In this document: positions 1 to 9,649 of the stretch, piece by piece
How positions within the stretch are numbered: position 1 is the first letter of the stretch
Layout: each line of letters starts with the position of its first letter
Assembly: GCA_013416435.1 (NCBI GenBank)
Contig: JACCEN010000008.1
Span: 124,001 to 188,000, forward strand
Reading direction: 5' to 3'
DNA from: Alcaligenaceae bacterium
GTDB lineage: Bacteria; Pseudomonadota; Gammaproteobacteria; Burkholderiales; Burkholderiaceae_B
DNA length: 64,000 bases
The notes under the pieces: model-generated
Databases searched by the model: none
What the model was told of the DNA's origin: nothing
What the model saw: the letters and a program-made list of their open reading frames with translations, nothing else
Translations under genes and position numbers: made by a program

Positions 1-515
1 TGTTCGAAGCCGGCTGGAAGCCCTTGTGGGTCATCGACTTCCCCATGTTCGAGTACGACGAGGAAGAAGGCCGTTATTTCGCCGCGCACCATCCCTTTAC
101 CAGCCCCAAGGACGGCCACGAAGACCTGCTGGGCACCGACCCCGCCGCAGCGCTGGCCAAGGCTTACGACCTGGTGCTCAACGGCTGGGAAGTCGGCGGC
201 GGTTCGGTGCGTATCCATCGCGCCGAAATCCAGAGCAAGGTGTTCAGCGCGCTCAATATCGGCGAAGAAGAGGCGCGCAACAAGTTCGGCTTCCTGCTGG
301 ATGCCTTGCAGTACGGCGCGCCTCCCCATGGCGGCGTGGCCTTTGGCCTGGACCGCCTGGTGACCATGATGGCCGGAGCGGAGTCCATCCGCGACGTCAT
401 CGCTTTCCCCAAGACACAGCGCGCCCAGTGCCTGCTGACGCAAGCGCCATCGCCGGTCGACGAAAAGCAGCTGCGCGAATTGCATATCCGATTGCGCAAT
501 ACCGAGGTAAAGTAA
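1..515 (+). CDS. aspS: Aspartyl-tRNA synthetase, C-terminal part (5' end outside window)
   Basis: Cytoplasmic class II aminoacyl-tRNA synthetase that charges tRNA-Asp (or Asp/Asn in non-discriminating forms). The reading frame is open from base 3 ([14 protein letters not shown]), so the gene enters from the left edge and only about the last 170 residues are present. The visible part holds the end of the bacterial insertion domain, the HHPFTSP segment, and class II motif 3 as [10 protein letters not shown], whose Arg contacts ATP. The [19 protein letters not shown] tail is typical of bacterial AspS. Stop TAA at 513-515. The next gene starts 27 bases downstream on the same strand and may be co-transcribed. 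Family assignment is certain; tRNA specificity cannot be judged from this fragment. Confidence 0.97.
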   Translation, partial: FEAGWKPLWVIDFPMFEYDEEEGRYFAAHHPFTSPKDGHEDLLGTDPAAALAKAYDLVLNGWEVGGGSVRIHRAEIQSKVFSALNIGEEEARNKFGFLLDALQYGAPPHGGVAFGLDRLVTMMAGAESIRDVIAFPKTQRAQCLLTQAPSPVDEKQLRELHIRLRNTEVK

Positions 516-542
516 GGGAAGCAATCACGCAGGGAGGGCGCA

Positions 543-1400
543 GTGTCCGTCATACGGGTCGTCAGCTACAACATTCACAAAGGCCGCTCAGCCATGGGCA
601 GCCGGGAATCGTTGGCGGATTTGCGGCTCGGCTTGTACGGACTGCGCCCCGATCTGCTGTTTCTGCAAGAGGTCCAGGGCCGTAACGAGCAGCGCATCAG
701 CCTGGATGCGCAACACGAGTTCCTCAGCGCCGCGCTCGACATGGAAGCCTGCTACGGCTGCAATGCCGTGCGCCAGCAGACGGATCACGGCAATGCCTTG
801 CTGTCGCGCTATCCCATCCTCCAGCACGAAAACCAGGACATTTCCGATCACAGGCTGGAGCAGCGCGGCCTGCTGCATGCCGTGATCGAAGTCCAGGGTG
901 TGCCCGTGCATTGTCTGGTCGTGCATCTCGGTCTTTTTGCAGGCGGCCGCTCGCGCCAGGTTGCGGCCTTGGTCGAACGCATCAAGCGCCTTGTGCCCGA
1001 AGAAGAGCCCATGCTCATCGCGGGCGACTTCAATGACTGGAGCAACCGCCTTGCGCCCTTGTTCGTGCAGCAATTGAGCCTGTACGAGGTATTTGCCATT
1101 GCGCCGCCTGACTCCATCGGACCCCGGCGCTTGCTTGGCAAGATGAACCGCCTGCGCGAAACGCTGCGCTATGGCACGAAGCCGGAACAACTGGCACAAC
1201 GAATCCATGAACTGGGCAACAACGGCGCGGCCCGCATGACGCCGCCGCCACGTACTTTCCCCGCCGCATTCCCGTGGCTGCGGCTGGATCGCATCTATCA
1301 GCGCGGTTTTGCGGTGCGGAAGGCCCGGGTCCTGCAAGGCGCGCCATGGAAGCAGATTTCCGATCATGCCCCGCTGTTCGCGGAACTCGAACTCCCATGA
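543..1400 (+). CDS. Endonuclease/exonuclease/phosphatase (EEP) family protein, YbhP-like
   Basis: 285-residue metal-dependent phosphohydrolase of the DNase I/EEP superfamily. It opens with RVVSYNIHKG (strand with the metal-site Asn), then FLQEVQ (metal-ligand Glu), HLGLFAGGRSRQ (catalytic His region), IAGDFNDW (Asp/Asn pair) and ends with ISDHAPLF (final Asp-His). No signal peptide is visible, so it is probably cytosolic. The start is GTG at 543 after an AGGGAGG Shine-Dalgarno run (about 531-538). It overlaps the next gene by four bases (ATGA). Together with clsB downstream it recalls the E. coli ybhP-clsB neighbourhood, suggesting a role in phospholipid or phosphodiester metabolism. Substrate unknown. 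Confidence 0.88.
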   Translation: MSVIRVVSYNIHKGRSAMGSRESLADLRLGLYGLRPDLLFLQEVQGRNEQRISLDAQHEFLSAALDMEACYGCNAVRQQTDHGNALLSRYPILQHENQDISDHRLEQRGLLHAVIEVQGVPVHCLVVHLGLFAGGRSRQVAALVERIKRLVPEEEPMLIAGDFNDWSNRLAPLFVQQLSLYEVFAIAPPDSIGPRRLLGKMNRLRETLRYGTKPEQLAQRIHELGNNGAARMTPPPRTFPAAFPWLRLDRIYQRGFAVRKARVLQGAPWKQISDHAPLFAELELP

Positions 1401-2248
1401 CGGCGGACACGCTCGACCCCTACCTGGATAAACAGTACAACGCCCGGGCATCGGTGCCCGATTGCCTGCCTTTCCTGAAGGAGTATGCCGACTTCAGCGC
1501 GCTGGCCAGGAAGCAGCTGCGGGGCGAACTTTCCGTGCCCTATGGCGCGCATCCCGACGAAACGCTGGATATCTTCCCCGCGCAGCGATCGAAGGCGCCG
1601 GTTTACCTGTTCATACACGGAGGATACTGGCGGGCTTTGTCCAAGGACGACTCGTCGTTCATGGCCCCGGCGTTCACGCAGGCGGGCGCGCTAGTGGTGT
1701 CGATCAATTACTCGCTTGCTCCCGCCGTGCCGGTAGCTTATATCGTCCAGCAATGCCGCCGTGCGCTGGCCTGGGTGTATCGGAATATCCATCGCTACGG
1801 CGGTGATCCGGAGCGCATCCACGTAAGCGGCAGCTCGGCGGGCGGACATCTGGCCGGCATGCTGCTGGCCGGCGGCTGGCAGCATGGCGCCGACTTGCCG
1901 GATGGCGTCATCCAAAGCGCAAGCCCGATCAGCGGCTTGTTCGATCTGCGGCCTCTGCTGCATACCCACGTCAATGCCTGGACCGCTTTCGATCTCGATA
2001 CGGCCACGCTGGCCAGCCCGCTTTTTCATCTTCCCGGACGTCCATGCCCCATTCTGCTGGCCTGGGGCGAGCATGAAACCGACGAGTTCAAGCGGCAAAG
2101 CCGGATCTACGCCGCCGCATGCCGTGAGGCCGGCTGCAGCGTCCGGATGCTGGAAGTCGCGGGCGTGAACCACTTCAATATCCTGATGCAACTGAGAGAC
2201 CCCGCGAGTCCCCTGTGCGAAGCCATCCTGGGGTCGATGGGCTTATAG
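1397..2248 (+). CDS. Alpha/beta hydrolase, BD-FAE / kynurenine-formamidase-like
   Basis: 283-residue alpha/beta hydrolase. Motifs in order: the oxyanion-hole HGGYW around residues 75-79, INYSLAP, the nucleophile elbow GSSAGGH (GxSxG), and a catalytic His in GVNHFNIL near the C-terminus. This arrangement is that of carboxylesterases and arylformamidases of the HSL-like group. The ATG at 1397 overlaps the stop of the EEP gene (ATGA), which fixes the start and indicates translational coupling. It stands 30 bases before clsB, so the three genes are probably one operon. The physiological ester or amide is not predictable; kynurenine formamidase is possible, but no kynureninase is nearby. Confidence 0.85.
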   Translation: MTADTLDPYLDKQYNARASVPDCLPFLKEYADFSALARKQLRGELSVPYGAHPDETLDIFPAQRSKAPVYLFIHGGYWRALSKDDSSFMAPAFTQAGALVVSINYSLAPAVPVAYIVQQCRRALAWVYRNIHRYGGDPERIHVSGSSAGGHLAGMLLAGGWQHGADLPDGVIQSASPISGLFDLRPLLHTHVNAWTAFDLDTATLASPLFHLPGRPCPILLAWGEHETDEFKRQSRIYAAACREAGCSVRMLEVAGVNHFNILMQLRDPASPLCEAILGSMGL

Positions 2249-2278
2249 TTCCGGGCATGGCCGCAAGGAAAGGACAGC

Positions 2279-3508
2279 ATGGCCCAGAAAGATCAGCGCC
2301 TGAGTTGGCATGAAGACAACAAGATCGACTTGCTGCACAACGGGGGCGAATTCTTCCCGTCCCTGTGCGCCGCCATAGACGGGGCGCGGCGCAGCGTTCA
2401 CCTGGAAACCTATATCTTCTGCCTCGATCGCACCGGCTTGAAAGTGCTCGATCACCTGAGCAAGGCCTGCGAACGCGGCATCAAGGTAAGGGTGGTCATC
2501 GACGGATTCGGCAGCTCCGAGCATGCGCTCGACATCGCGGGCAGGCTGGCCCGGATGGGCGCGCAGTATCGCATTTACCGGCCTGAGCCCCAGGGCTTGC
2601 GCGCCATGAGGATAGACCCGAGACGGCTGCGCCGCCTGCACCGTAAAACGGCGGTGGTGGATAATGAAATCGGCTTCGTGGGCGGCATCAATATTCTGGA
2701 CGACTACGAGGATGTGCCGGATGACGGTGCCGGCCCGCTTCCCCGCTTCGATTTCGCCGTCAGGCTGGAAGGGCCCATCGTCGCCGACGTCGCCCGGGCC
2801 CAGCGTGCCTTGTGGCTGCGCATGGCATGGCGGCGCCGCGATGATTGGGCGGCGTTCTATCAGCGGCTGAAGAACTGGGGAGAATGGCGCAGGGCGCGGA
2901 TCGTGAAGCCCATGGCGCGGTTCAGCCCCGGCAGGCGCGCGGCCTTCCTCCTGCGCGATAACGTCCGGTTTCGGCAGACCATTGAAAACGTGTATCTTGC
3001 CACCTTGTCCAAGGCCAGGCACGATATCCTGATCGCCAATGCCTACTTCTTTCCGGGCCGGCGCCTGCGCAAAGCCCTGGAAGAGGCTGCGCGCAGGGGC
3101 GTACGCGTGCGGCTGCTGCTGCAGGGGCGCTCCGAGTACCCGTTGCAGTACCGGGCCTGCCGCTATATGTACTGCAAGCTCATTGACGACGGCATCGAAC
3201 TGTACGAGTACATGGCCAGCTATCTGCACGCCAAAGTGGCGGTCATGGACAACTGCGCCATGGTCGGATCGTCGAACCTGGACCCCTTCAGCCTCCTGCT
3301 GGCACGCGAGGGCAATGTATACGTGCAGGATCCGTCTTTCGCCGAAGAGCTCACCGAGGCGCTGGAAATGGAGATGCGGCAGAACTCGAGGCAGGTCCAT
3401 GAAGAAGACCTGCAGCGCCGGGGAAGGCTGGGCCGGTGGGTCGATGCATTTTCCTACTTCATGTTGCGTGTCGGCGTGGCGATTACCGGAAAATCGTCGG
3501 AATACTGA
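2279..3508 (+). CDS. clsB: Cardiolipin synthase B-type phospholipase D family protein
   Basis: 409-residue protein with two PLD (HKD) catalytic motifs: HRKTAVVDN in the N-terminal half and HAKVAVMDN followed by GSSNLDPFS in the C-terminal half. It lacks the N-terminal transmembrane pair of ClsA, which fits ClsB. The expected reaction is transfer of a phosphatidyl group between phospholipids to form cardiolipin at the inner membrane. The length matches the ClsB family (about 400-415). ATG at 2279 follows AAGGA at about 2268. Last gene of the EEP-hydrolase-clsB set; an 84-base gap with a GC hairpin (3543-3561) separates it from frmA. Confidence 0.92.
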   Translation: MAQKDQRLSWHEDNKIDLLHNGGEFFPSLCAAIDGARRSVHLETYIFCLDRTGLKVLDHLSKACERGIKVRVVIDGFGSSEHALDIAGRLARMGAQYRIYRPEPQGLRAMRIDPRRLRRLHRKTAVVDNEIGFVGGINILDDYEDVPDDGAGPLPRFDFAVRLEGPIVADVARAQRALWLRMAWRRRDDWAAFYQRLKNWGEWRRARIVKPMARFSPGRRAAFLLRDNVRFRQTIENVYLATLSKARHDILIANAYFFPGRRLRKALEEAARRGVRVRLLLQGRSEYPLQYRACRYMYCKLIDDGIELYEYMASYLHAKVAVMDNCAMVGSSNLDPFSLLLAREGNVYVQDPSFAEELTEALEMEMRQNSRQVHEEDLQRRGRLGRWVDAFSYFMLRVGVAITGKSSEY

Positions 3509-3592
3509 CATTGTCGTTTATCGTTTAACATCCCCCTGTCATGGCGGCCCGCAGGGCTGCCGGCATGTTCAATCTGCAATCAGGAGCACGGT

Positions 3593-4699
<1,107 letters not shown>

Positions 4700-4722
4700 G
4701 TTCATTGTTCAGGAGATTCGAC

Positions 4723-5580
4723 ATGTCATCGGATAAGCTGGAACTCCTCAGCGAGCAGCGGTGTTTCGACGGGGTACAGCGTTTCTATCGCCATGATTCC
4801 ACGGCCATAGGCCTGTCCATGCGGTTTTCGGCATATGTGCCGCCGCAGGCGGCGGAAGGCAGGGTCCCGGTCCTGTTCTTCCTTGCCGGGCTTACATGCA
4901 CCGAAGAAACCTTCATGATCAAGGCGGGTGCGCAGCGCTTCGCCGCGCAGCACGGCCTGATGCTGGTCGCGCCCGACACCAGCCCGCGCGGTGCCGGCGT
5001 GCCCGGCGAAGATGCCGACTGGGATTTCGGAACCGGCGCCGGTTTTTACCTGGATGCCGGCCAGGAGCCCTGGAGCAAGCACTACCGCATGGAAAGCTAT
5101 GTGGTCGAAGAGCTCTTCGGCATTGCGACCAGTGTCCTGCCAGGCGATGGCGCGCGGGTGGGCGTGTTCGGGCACTCCATGGGCGGACATGGCGCGCTGG
5201 TGCTTGCACAGCGCCATCCCGGCAAGTTCAAGTCGGTGTCCGCCTTCGCACCCATCGCGGCGCCTTCGCGTTGCCCATGGGGCGAGAAAGCATTCTCGGC
5301 CTATCTGGGGCCGGATCGCCAGGCATGGGCCGCCTACGATGCGTCTTTGCTGATGGAGCAATCGCAATGCCCCTTCCCGCAAGGCATACTGGTCGACCAG
5401 GGCATGGCAGACGGCTTCCTGGAACAGCAGCTGAATCCCAAGGCCTTCGAAATGGCCTGCGCCCAGGCGCAGCAGCCGCTGGTGTTGAGGCGGCACGAAG
5501 GCTACGACCACAGCTACTACTTCATCTCGACCTTCATCCAGGACCACATCGACTTCCACGCCGAGCGGCTAAGGGCGTGA
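4723..5580 (+). CDS. fghA: S-formylglutathione hydrolase
   Basis: 285-residue serine esterase of the esterase D family that hydrolyses S-formylglutathione to formate and glutathione, the second step after FrmA. Visible features: FFLAGLTCTEE, the nucleophile elbow GHSMGGHGA, a catalytic Asp region DQGMADGFL and the catalytic His in EGYDHSYYF. The frame is open further upstream, but ATG at 4723 is preceded by AGGAG at 4711-4715 and gives the usual family length, so it is chosen. The stop codon is followed after five bases by the palindromic repeat cluster 5586-5695, which may act as the 3' end structure of this operon. Confidence 0.97.
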   Translation: MSSDKLELLSEQRCFDGVQRFYRHDSTAIGLSMRFSAYVPPQAAEGRVPVLFFLAGLTCTEETFMIKAGAQRFAAQHGLMLVAPDTSPRGAGVPGEDADWDFGTGAGFYLDAGQEPWSKHYRMESYVVEELFGIATSVLPGDGARVGVFGHSMGGHGALVLAQRHPGKFKSVSAFAPIAAPSRCPWGEKAFSAYLGPDRQAWAAYDASLLMEQSQCPFPQGILVDQGMADGFLEQQLNPKAFEMACAQAQQPLVLRRHEGYDHSYYFISTFIQDHIDFHAERLRA

Positions 5581-5585
5581 GCCTT

Positions 5586-5695
5586 GGGGTCAGACCCCGT
5601 ACGGGGTCTGACCCCTCATCCAGAACGAGCGCTTGAGGGCCCGGGGTCAGACCCCAAATAGCCTTGGGGTCAGACCCCATGCGGGGTCTGACCCC
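5586..5695. repeat. Palindromic dispersed repeat cluster (two full copies, one half copy)
   Basis: Two 30-base palindromes at 5586-5615 and 5666-5695, each made of GGGGTCAGACCCC, a four-base centre (GTAC or ATGC) and GGGGTCTGACCCC. A single 13-base arm lies at 5643-5655. The first copy is a perfect palindrome. The cluster fills the gap between the convergent genes fghA (+) and the amidase (-), so it could serve as a bidirectional transcript end or mRNA stabiliser. The same unit recurs near 13.2, 27.4, 27.9, 46.0, 47.7 and 51.6 kb. Confidence 0.95.
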
Positions 5696-5703
5696 TACAC
5701 TGG

Positions 5704-7011
5704 CTAGGCGGCCAGCCGGCCTTCGGCCCAGCGAGCAATCCGCAGCAGCGCGGGGTCGGCGGCATAGCGTCCCACCAGTTGCACCCCTACGGGCAACCCG
5801 GTGGCGCCGGTGGTCACCGGCAGCTGCACGCAGGGCAAGCCCAATAAGGTCCAGCTTCGGCAAAATAGCGGGTCGCCGGTGCTGGCCTCGAAACGGGGTG
5901 CCTCGCCTGAGGCGCCGGGCGTCAACAATAGGTCGTAGCCATTGAAGACCATGTCCATGTCCCGCCTGGCGAGCTCGGCGTTCGCCAGGTTTTCCTGGTG
6001 TCTTTGAAATGTGATGGACTCGCCGCGCTGTAGCAAGGCGGTGAGCGACGGGCTGATTTGTTCGGCGGCGGTAAGCCGTTCGTGGCTCAGCGCCTGGAAC
6101 GCCTCGAATGCCATGATTTCCTGTTGTATATCCACCAGGCCGGCAAAGGAACCGGGCAGCGAGGCATCGGAAACCGTGGCCCCCGCCCGCGAAAGCGCGA
6201 TGCGGGCTGATTCAAGGGCGGCCTGGGCATCTGGATCCGCCGCGTCCCACCAGGGCGTACGGCAAAGGCCGATACGGGCGGTTCCTTGCCAGTCCAGATC
6301 CAGCAGCCTTCGATCATGGGTGAGCGCGGCAACAAGCAGTGCCACGTCTTCCACGCTGCGCGCCAGGGCTCCAACGGTATCCAGGGATTCGCTGAGGCTT
6401 TTGACGCCGGCTCGCGTCACATGGTTGAAGCTGGGCTTGTACCCCACGATTCCGCAGAAAGCGGCGGGACGGACGATGGAGCCCGCTGTTTGCGTGCCGA
6501 AGGCCAGATGGCTCATGTAGTCGGCAACGGCGGCCGCCGAGCCGCTGGATGAGCCGCCCGGTGTGTGATCGGGATTCACCGGGTTGCGCGTCGGGCCGGG
6601 CTGAAAGGTGGCGAACTCCGTGCTGACGGTTTTCCCCAGGATAACCGCCCCGGCCTGGCGGCACAGCGCGACGCTGGCGGCGTCGGACTTGGGGCGGTGG
6701 CCGCGATAAATGGGCGAACCATAGGTGGTCGGCAGGTCGGCCGTATCGAACAAGTCTTTGACGCCCAGCGTCAGGCCGTGCAGCAGGCCTTGTATGGGCC
6801 CGCGGTCCAGTTGGCGTGCGCGCTCGATGGCTGCGTCGGCTTGCACGCAGGTCCAGGCCTTTATGATTGGTTCTCGGGCCTGGATGCGATCAAGGCAGGC
6901 GCGAGTCAGTTGTTCGGCGGTGATTTCCCTGCGGGCAAGCAGGCGTGCCGCCTGCATGGCCCCCAACCGCTCGGGCGAGCCGCCCGGCGCCGTCCTGTTT
7001 GCCTGGCTCAT
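5704..7011 (-). CDS. Amidase signature family hydrolase
   Basis: 435-residue amidase with the Ser-cisSer-Lys triad of the amidase signature family: GVKDLFDTADLPTTYGSP (catalytic Lys), GGSSSGSAAAVAD (Gly/Ser-rich signature) and TAGSIVRPAAFCGIVGYKPS (nucleophile region). Relatives include indoleacetamide hydrolase, glutamyl-tRNA amidotransferase A and other amide hydrolases. Because GatB/GatC are absent and the gene ends an auxin-type catabolic block, an IaaH-like role (releasing indoleacetate from an amide) is a reasonable inference. ATG at 7011 overlaps the stop of the M20 gene (ATGA), fixing the start against longer open readings. Substrate not proven. Confidence 0.85.
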   Translation of the reverse strand: MSQANRTAPGGSPERLGAMQAARLLARREITAEQLTRACLDRIQAREPIIKAWTCVQADAAIERARQLDRGPIQGLLHGLTLGVKDLFDTADLPTTYGSPIYRGHRPKSDAASVALCRQAGAVILGKTVSTEFATFQPGPTRNPVNPDHTPGGSSSGSAAAVADYMSHLAFGTQTAGSIVRPAAFCGIVGYKPSFNHVTRAGVKSLSESLDTVGALARSVEDVALLVAALTHDRRLLDLDWQGTARIGLCRTPWWDAADPDAQAALESARIALSRAGATVSDASLPGSFAGLVDIQQEIMAFEAFQALSHERLTAAEQISPSLTALLQRGESITFQRHQENLANAELARRDMDMVFNGYDLLLTPGASGEAPRFEASTGDPLFCRSWTLLGLPCVQLPVTTGATGLPVGVQLVGRYAADPALLRIARWAEGRLAA

Positions 7012-8135
7012 GACAGGCACCAGTTGTGTATGGCCTTGGCATAGATATCCCGGGCCTCGGTGATGCGATGCACAGGGCAAAACTCGTCGGTCTGATGGGC
7101 CATGTGCGAATCGCCGGGCCCCAGGACCAGGGTCGGCGGGTTGCCCAGCGGGGCGCGCAACACCGCCGCATCGGTAAAGTAGGAAACGATGCGCGAGGTA
7201 GGCCCATGCGGGCAGGATGCCGCGACTTCGCCGGCCCACGAGTCCGAGGGTTCGGTGTAGACGCTTTCCAGGTCGATGAGCGTTTCGATTTCAAGATCGG
7301 TGCCGACCACCTTGCGCACGTGGTTCAGGATGTCGGCGTGTCGCTGGCCGGCCACGCTGCGTATGTCGACGAGAATCTCGGCCGCATCGGGCACCGAATT
7401 GACGTTGATGCCGCCGTTGATCACGCCGACGTTCAGCGTGGGTTTGCCCATGAGGGGATGGGGAGCCTGGTGGAAATCGAGGTTCTGCAAGGCAAGCGCC
7501 GCCGCGGCAATCTTGTAGATGGCGTTGTCGCCGCGTTCAGGCATCGAGCCGTGGGCGGTGACGCCCTTGGCCCGGATCTTCAGCCACAGGGCGCCCTTGT
7601 GGCCGAGCAGAGGCTCGTTGGACGTGGGTTCGGCCACGATCAGGGCGCCGGCGCTGCCCATCAGGTCGCGGATTTCAGGCTCGTTGATCAAATGGGCGGC
7701 GCCTTCGCAGCCGGTTTCTTCTCCGGCGGTAATGACCAGCGTCAGCCCTGCCGTGTCTTTGATTTGGTCGGCCATGTCGATGGCGGCGGCCGTGAACGCA
7801 GCAACGCCGCTTTTCATGTCGGCCGTCCCGCGTCCGTACATCTTGCCGTCGACGATCTCCGCGGCGAAGGGGTCGTGGGTCCAGGCTGCGGCACCCAGCG
7901 GCACGACGTCTACGTGTCCGGTGAAGGCCAGCGGAAGCTTGTGGTGCCGGCGGCCGATACGCGCAACGAGGCTATTGCGGCGCGGGGCGAACTCGACCTG
8001 GCGGCATGTGAAGCCCGCTTGCGTCAACAGCTGCTCAAGGTGGTTGGTGCATTGGTCCTCGTGCCCCGGCGTATTGATGGTGTTCATGCGCACCAGGGTT
8101 TGCGTGAGGGCGACGGGGTCGATGGGCGAGCGCAT
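7008..8135 (-). CDS. M20 family metallohydrolase, ArgE/DapE type
   Basis: 375-residue zinc amidohydrolase of the M20 family (acetylornithine deacetylase / succinyl-diaminopimelate desuccinylase group). Metal-site motifs: FTGHVDVVPLG (His and catalytic Asp), YGRGTADMKSG (bridging Asp), ITAGEETGCEGA (general base Glu plus ligand Glu) and VAEPTSN. The dimerisation domain lies between, around residues 170-290. It overlaps the amidase by four bases and sits 22 bases after livF, so it belongs to the transporter operon. Context suggests hydrolysis of an imported N-acyl amino acid, possibly an indoleacetyl-amino acid conjugate. A biosynthetic ArgE or DapE role is less likely in this position. Confidence 0.85.
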   Translation of the reverse strand: MRSPIDPVALTQTLVRMNTINTPGHEDQCTNHLEQLLTQAGFTCRQVEFAPRRNSLVARIGRRHHKLPLAFTGHVDVVPLGAAAWTHDPFAAEIVDGKMYGRGTADMKSGVAAFTAAAIDMADQIKDTAGLTLVITAGEETGCEGAAHLINEPEIRDLMGSAGALIVAEPTSNEPLLGHKGALWLKIRAKGVTAHGSMPERGDNAIYKIAAAALALQNLDFHQAPHPLMGKPTLNVGVINGGINVNSVPDAAEILVDIRSVAGQRHADILNHVRKVVGTDLEIETLIDLESVYTEPSDSWAGEVAASCPHGPTSRIVSYFTDAAVLRAPLGNPPTLVLGPGDSHMAHQTDEFCPVHRITEARDIYAKAIHNWCLS

Positions 8136-8156
8136 TGTGAATCTCCGTTGACGGCC

Positions 8157-8867
8157 CTAGCCAAAGTAGGCGGCGCGGACTTCCGTGTTTTCAGTAAGTT
8201 CCTGGGCGGTGCCTTGCGCCACCAGCCGCCCCTGCGAAAGCACGTAGCCGTAGTCGGAAATGGCCAGTGTCTGGCGGGCGTTCTGTTCTACCAGAAGTAT
8301 GGTCATGCCGCGTTTATTGATTTCACTGATCACCCGGAAGTTCTCTTTAACGAAGAGCGGCGACAGGCCGAGCGAAGGCTCGTCCAGAATCAGCATTTTC
8401 GGATTGGCCATCAGGCCCCTGCCGATCGACAGCATGGCCTGTTCGCCGCCGGACATGGTGCCCGCCAGTTGGGCGCGGCGCTCCAGCAGCCGGGGAAAGA
8501 TCTCGTAGACATCGGCCGCGCGCCGTTTGAGTTCGGCTTCGTCCGACAACTGATACGCGCCGACCCGCAGGTTTTCTTCGACGGTCAGCTTGGGAAACAC
8601 CTTGCGGCCTTCCGGAATGCAGGCGATGCCCCGGCTGACGATCTTATGCGTGGGCAGGCCCAGCAATGAAACGCCCTCGAACTCGATCTGCCCGCGATTG
8701 GGAGGAGTCAGGCCGAGGATGGAGCGTATGAGGGTCGACTTGCCCGAGCCGTTCGAGCCCAGTATGCAGGTGATCTTTCCTTGTATCGCTTCGAGCGAGA
8801 CGCCGTGCAGGACGTCGATACGGTCATACGCCGTTGCGATCTCGGTGACCTTGAGATGCGCCGTCAT
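8157..8867 (-). CDS. livF: Branched-chain-amino-acid-type ABC transporter ATP-binding protein LivF
   Basis: 236-residue cytoplasmic ATPase. Walker A GSNGSGKST, signature MSGGEQAML, Walker B MLILDEPSLGLSP and the switch His in LLVEQNA. Length is typical of LivF. Its ATG overlaps the end of livG by four bases. With LivG it drives import through LivH/LivM. In Burkholderiales this family carries many aromatic and carboxylate substrates, so the name describes the family, not leucine specificity; the operon content suggests an indole-type acid. Confidence 0.93.
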   Translation of the reverse strand: MTAHLKVTEIATAYDRIDVLHGVSLEAIQGKITCILGSNGSGKSTLIRSILGLTPPNRGQIEFEGVSLLGLPTHKIVSRGIACIPEGRKVFPKLTVEENLRVGAYQLSDEAELKRRAADVYEIFPRLLERRAQLAGTMSGGEQAMLSIGRGLMANPKMLILDEPSLGLSPLFVKENFRVISEINKRGMTILLVEQNARQTLAISDYGYVLSQGRLVAQGTAQELTENTEVRAAYFG

Positions 8868-9649
8868 GATTCTTGCTCCTGGCCCAGGTAGGCGATTTGC
8901 ACCTCGCGGTCGGCCACGATTTCCTCGTAGCTGCCTTCCGCGATCTTCCGGCCGAAATTGAGGACGGCGCAGCGGTCGGTGATGCGTTGAATCACATTCA
9001 TTTCGTGTTCGATGATGACAATGGTGAACGGCTTCAGCAGTTGGCGGACCTGCAGGATGTCGTCCATGAGCTCGGTGGTTTCATCATGGGTCATGCCTGC
9101 TGACGGTTCGTCGAGCAGCAGCAAGCGGGGGCTGTTCAGCAAGGCGCGGCAGATCTCGACACGCCGGCGGTCGATCATGGTGAGCGCCGAGGTCGGCTGG
9201 AAGAGCTTGCCGGGCAGGCCCGGATTGAAAGTCCGCAGCAGCGTGAGTGCCTTGTCGACCATTTCGTCGTACTGTTTCCTTAACTGCGCGCGGCGGAAAA
9301 TATTGAACATCAGCCCCGTGTTCAAGTGCTGGTAGTTCCCGATGACCATGTTATCGAAAACGGTCAGCGACAGCGACAGCCTGGATCGCTGGAAGGTGCG
9401 CGTGACGCCATGGCCATACACTTCCTGCGGCGACTTCGTGCTGATGTCCTCGCTGCCCAGCATGATCCGGCCGGACGCCGCCGTATAGAGTCCGGTGACC
9501 ACATTGAAGAAAGTCGTCTTTCCGGATCCGTTGGGGCCCAGCAGACCCATGACCTCGCCTTCATAGACGGTCAGGTTCAGCGCATCGAGTGCGGTCAGGC
9601 CGCCGAAGCGGACGGTCAGGTCGCATGCGGTAAGTAGCGGCGTGCTCAT
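8864..9649 (-). CDS. livG: Branched-chain-amino-acid-type ABC transporter ATP-binding protein LivG
   Basis: 261-residue ATPase with Walker A GPNGSGKTTFF, a signature region reading SALTMIDRRRVEICRALL and Walker B LLLLDEPSAGMTHDE. The signature motif is degenerate: the usual LSYG(E/Q)QRR is replaced by LTMIDRRR, so this subunit may contribute a weakened catalytic site to the LivG-LivF heterodimer. It is coupled by four-base overlaps to livM upstream and livF downstream. It acts at the cytoplasmic face of the inner membrane. Confidence 0.93.
   Translation of the reverse strand: MSTPLLTACDLTVRFGGLTALDALNLTVYEGEVMGLLGPNGSGKTTFFNVVTGLYTAASGRIMLGSEDISTKSPQEVYGHGVTRTFQRSRLSLSLTVFDNMVIGNYQHLNTGLMFNIFRRAQLRKQYDEMVDKALTLLRTFNPGLPGKLFQPTSALTMIDRRRVEICRALLNSPRLLLLDEPSAGMTHDETTELMDDILQVRQLLKPFTIVIIEHEMNVIQRITDRCAVLNFGRKIAEGSYEEIVADREVQIAYLGQEQES

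Noticed and set aside
2243-3511. Long open frame (422 codons) on the minus strand opposite clsB
   Set aside because: Its translation has no recognisable domain and the plus strand carries both HKD motifs; such antisense openness is common at this GC content.
3543-3561. Hairpin GGCGGCCC-GCA-GGGCTGCC before frmA as a terminator
   Set aside because: No T-run follows; it may be a chance GC structure or a weak regulatory element, so it is not listed as a feature.
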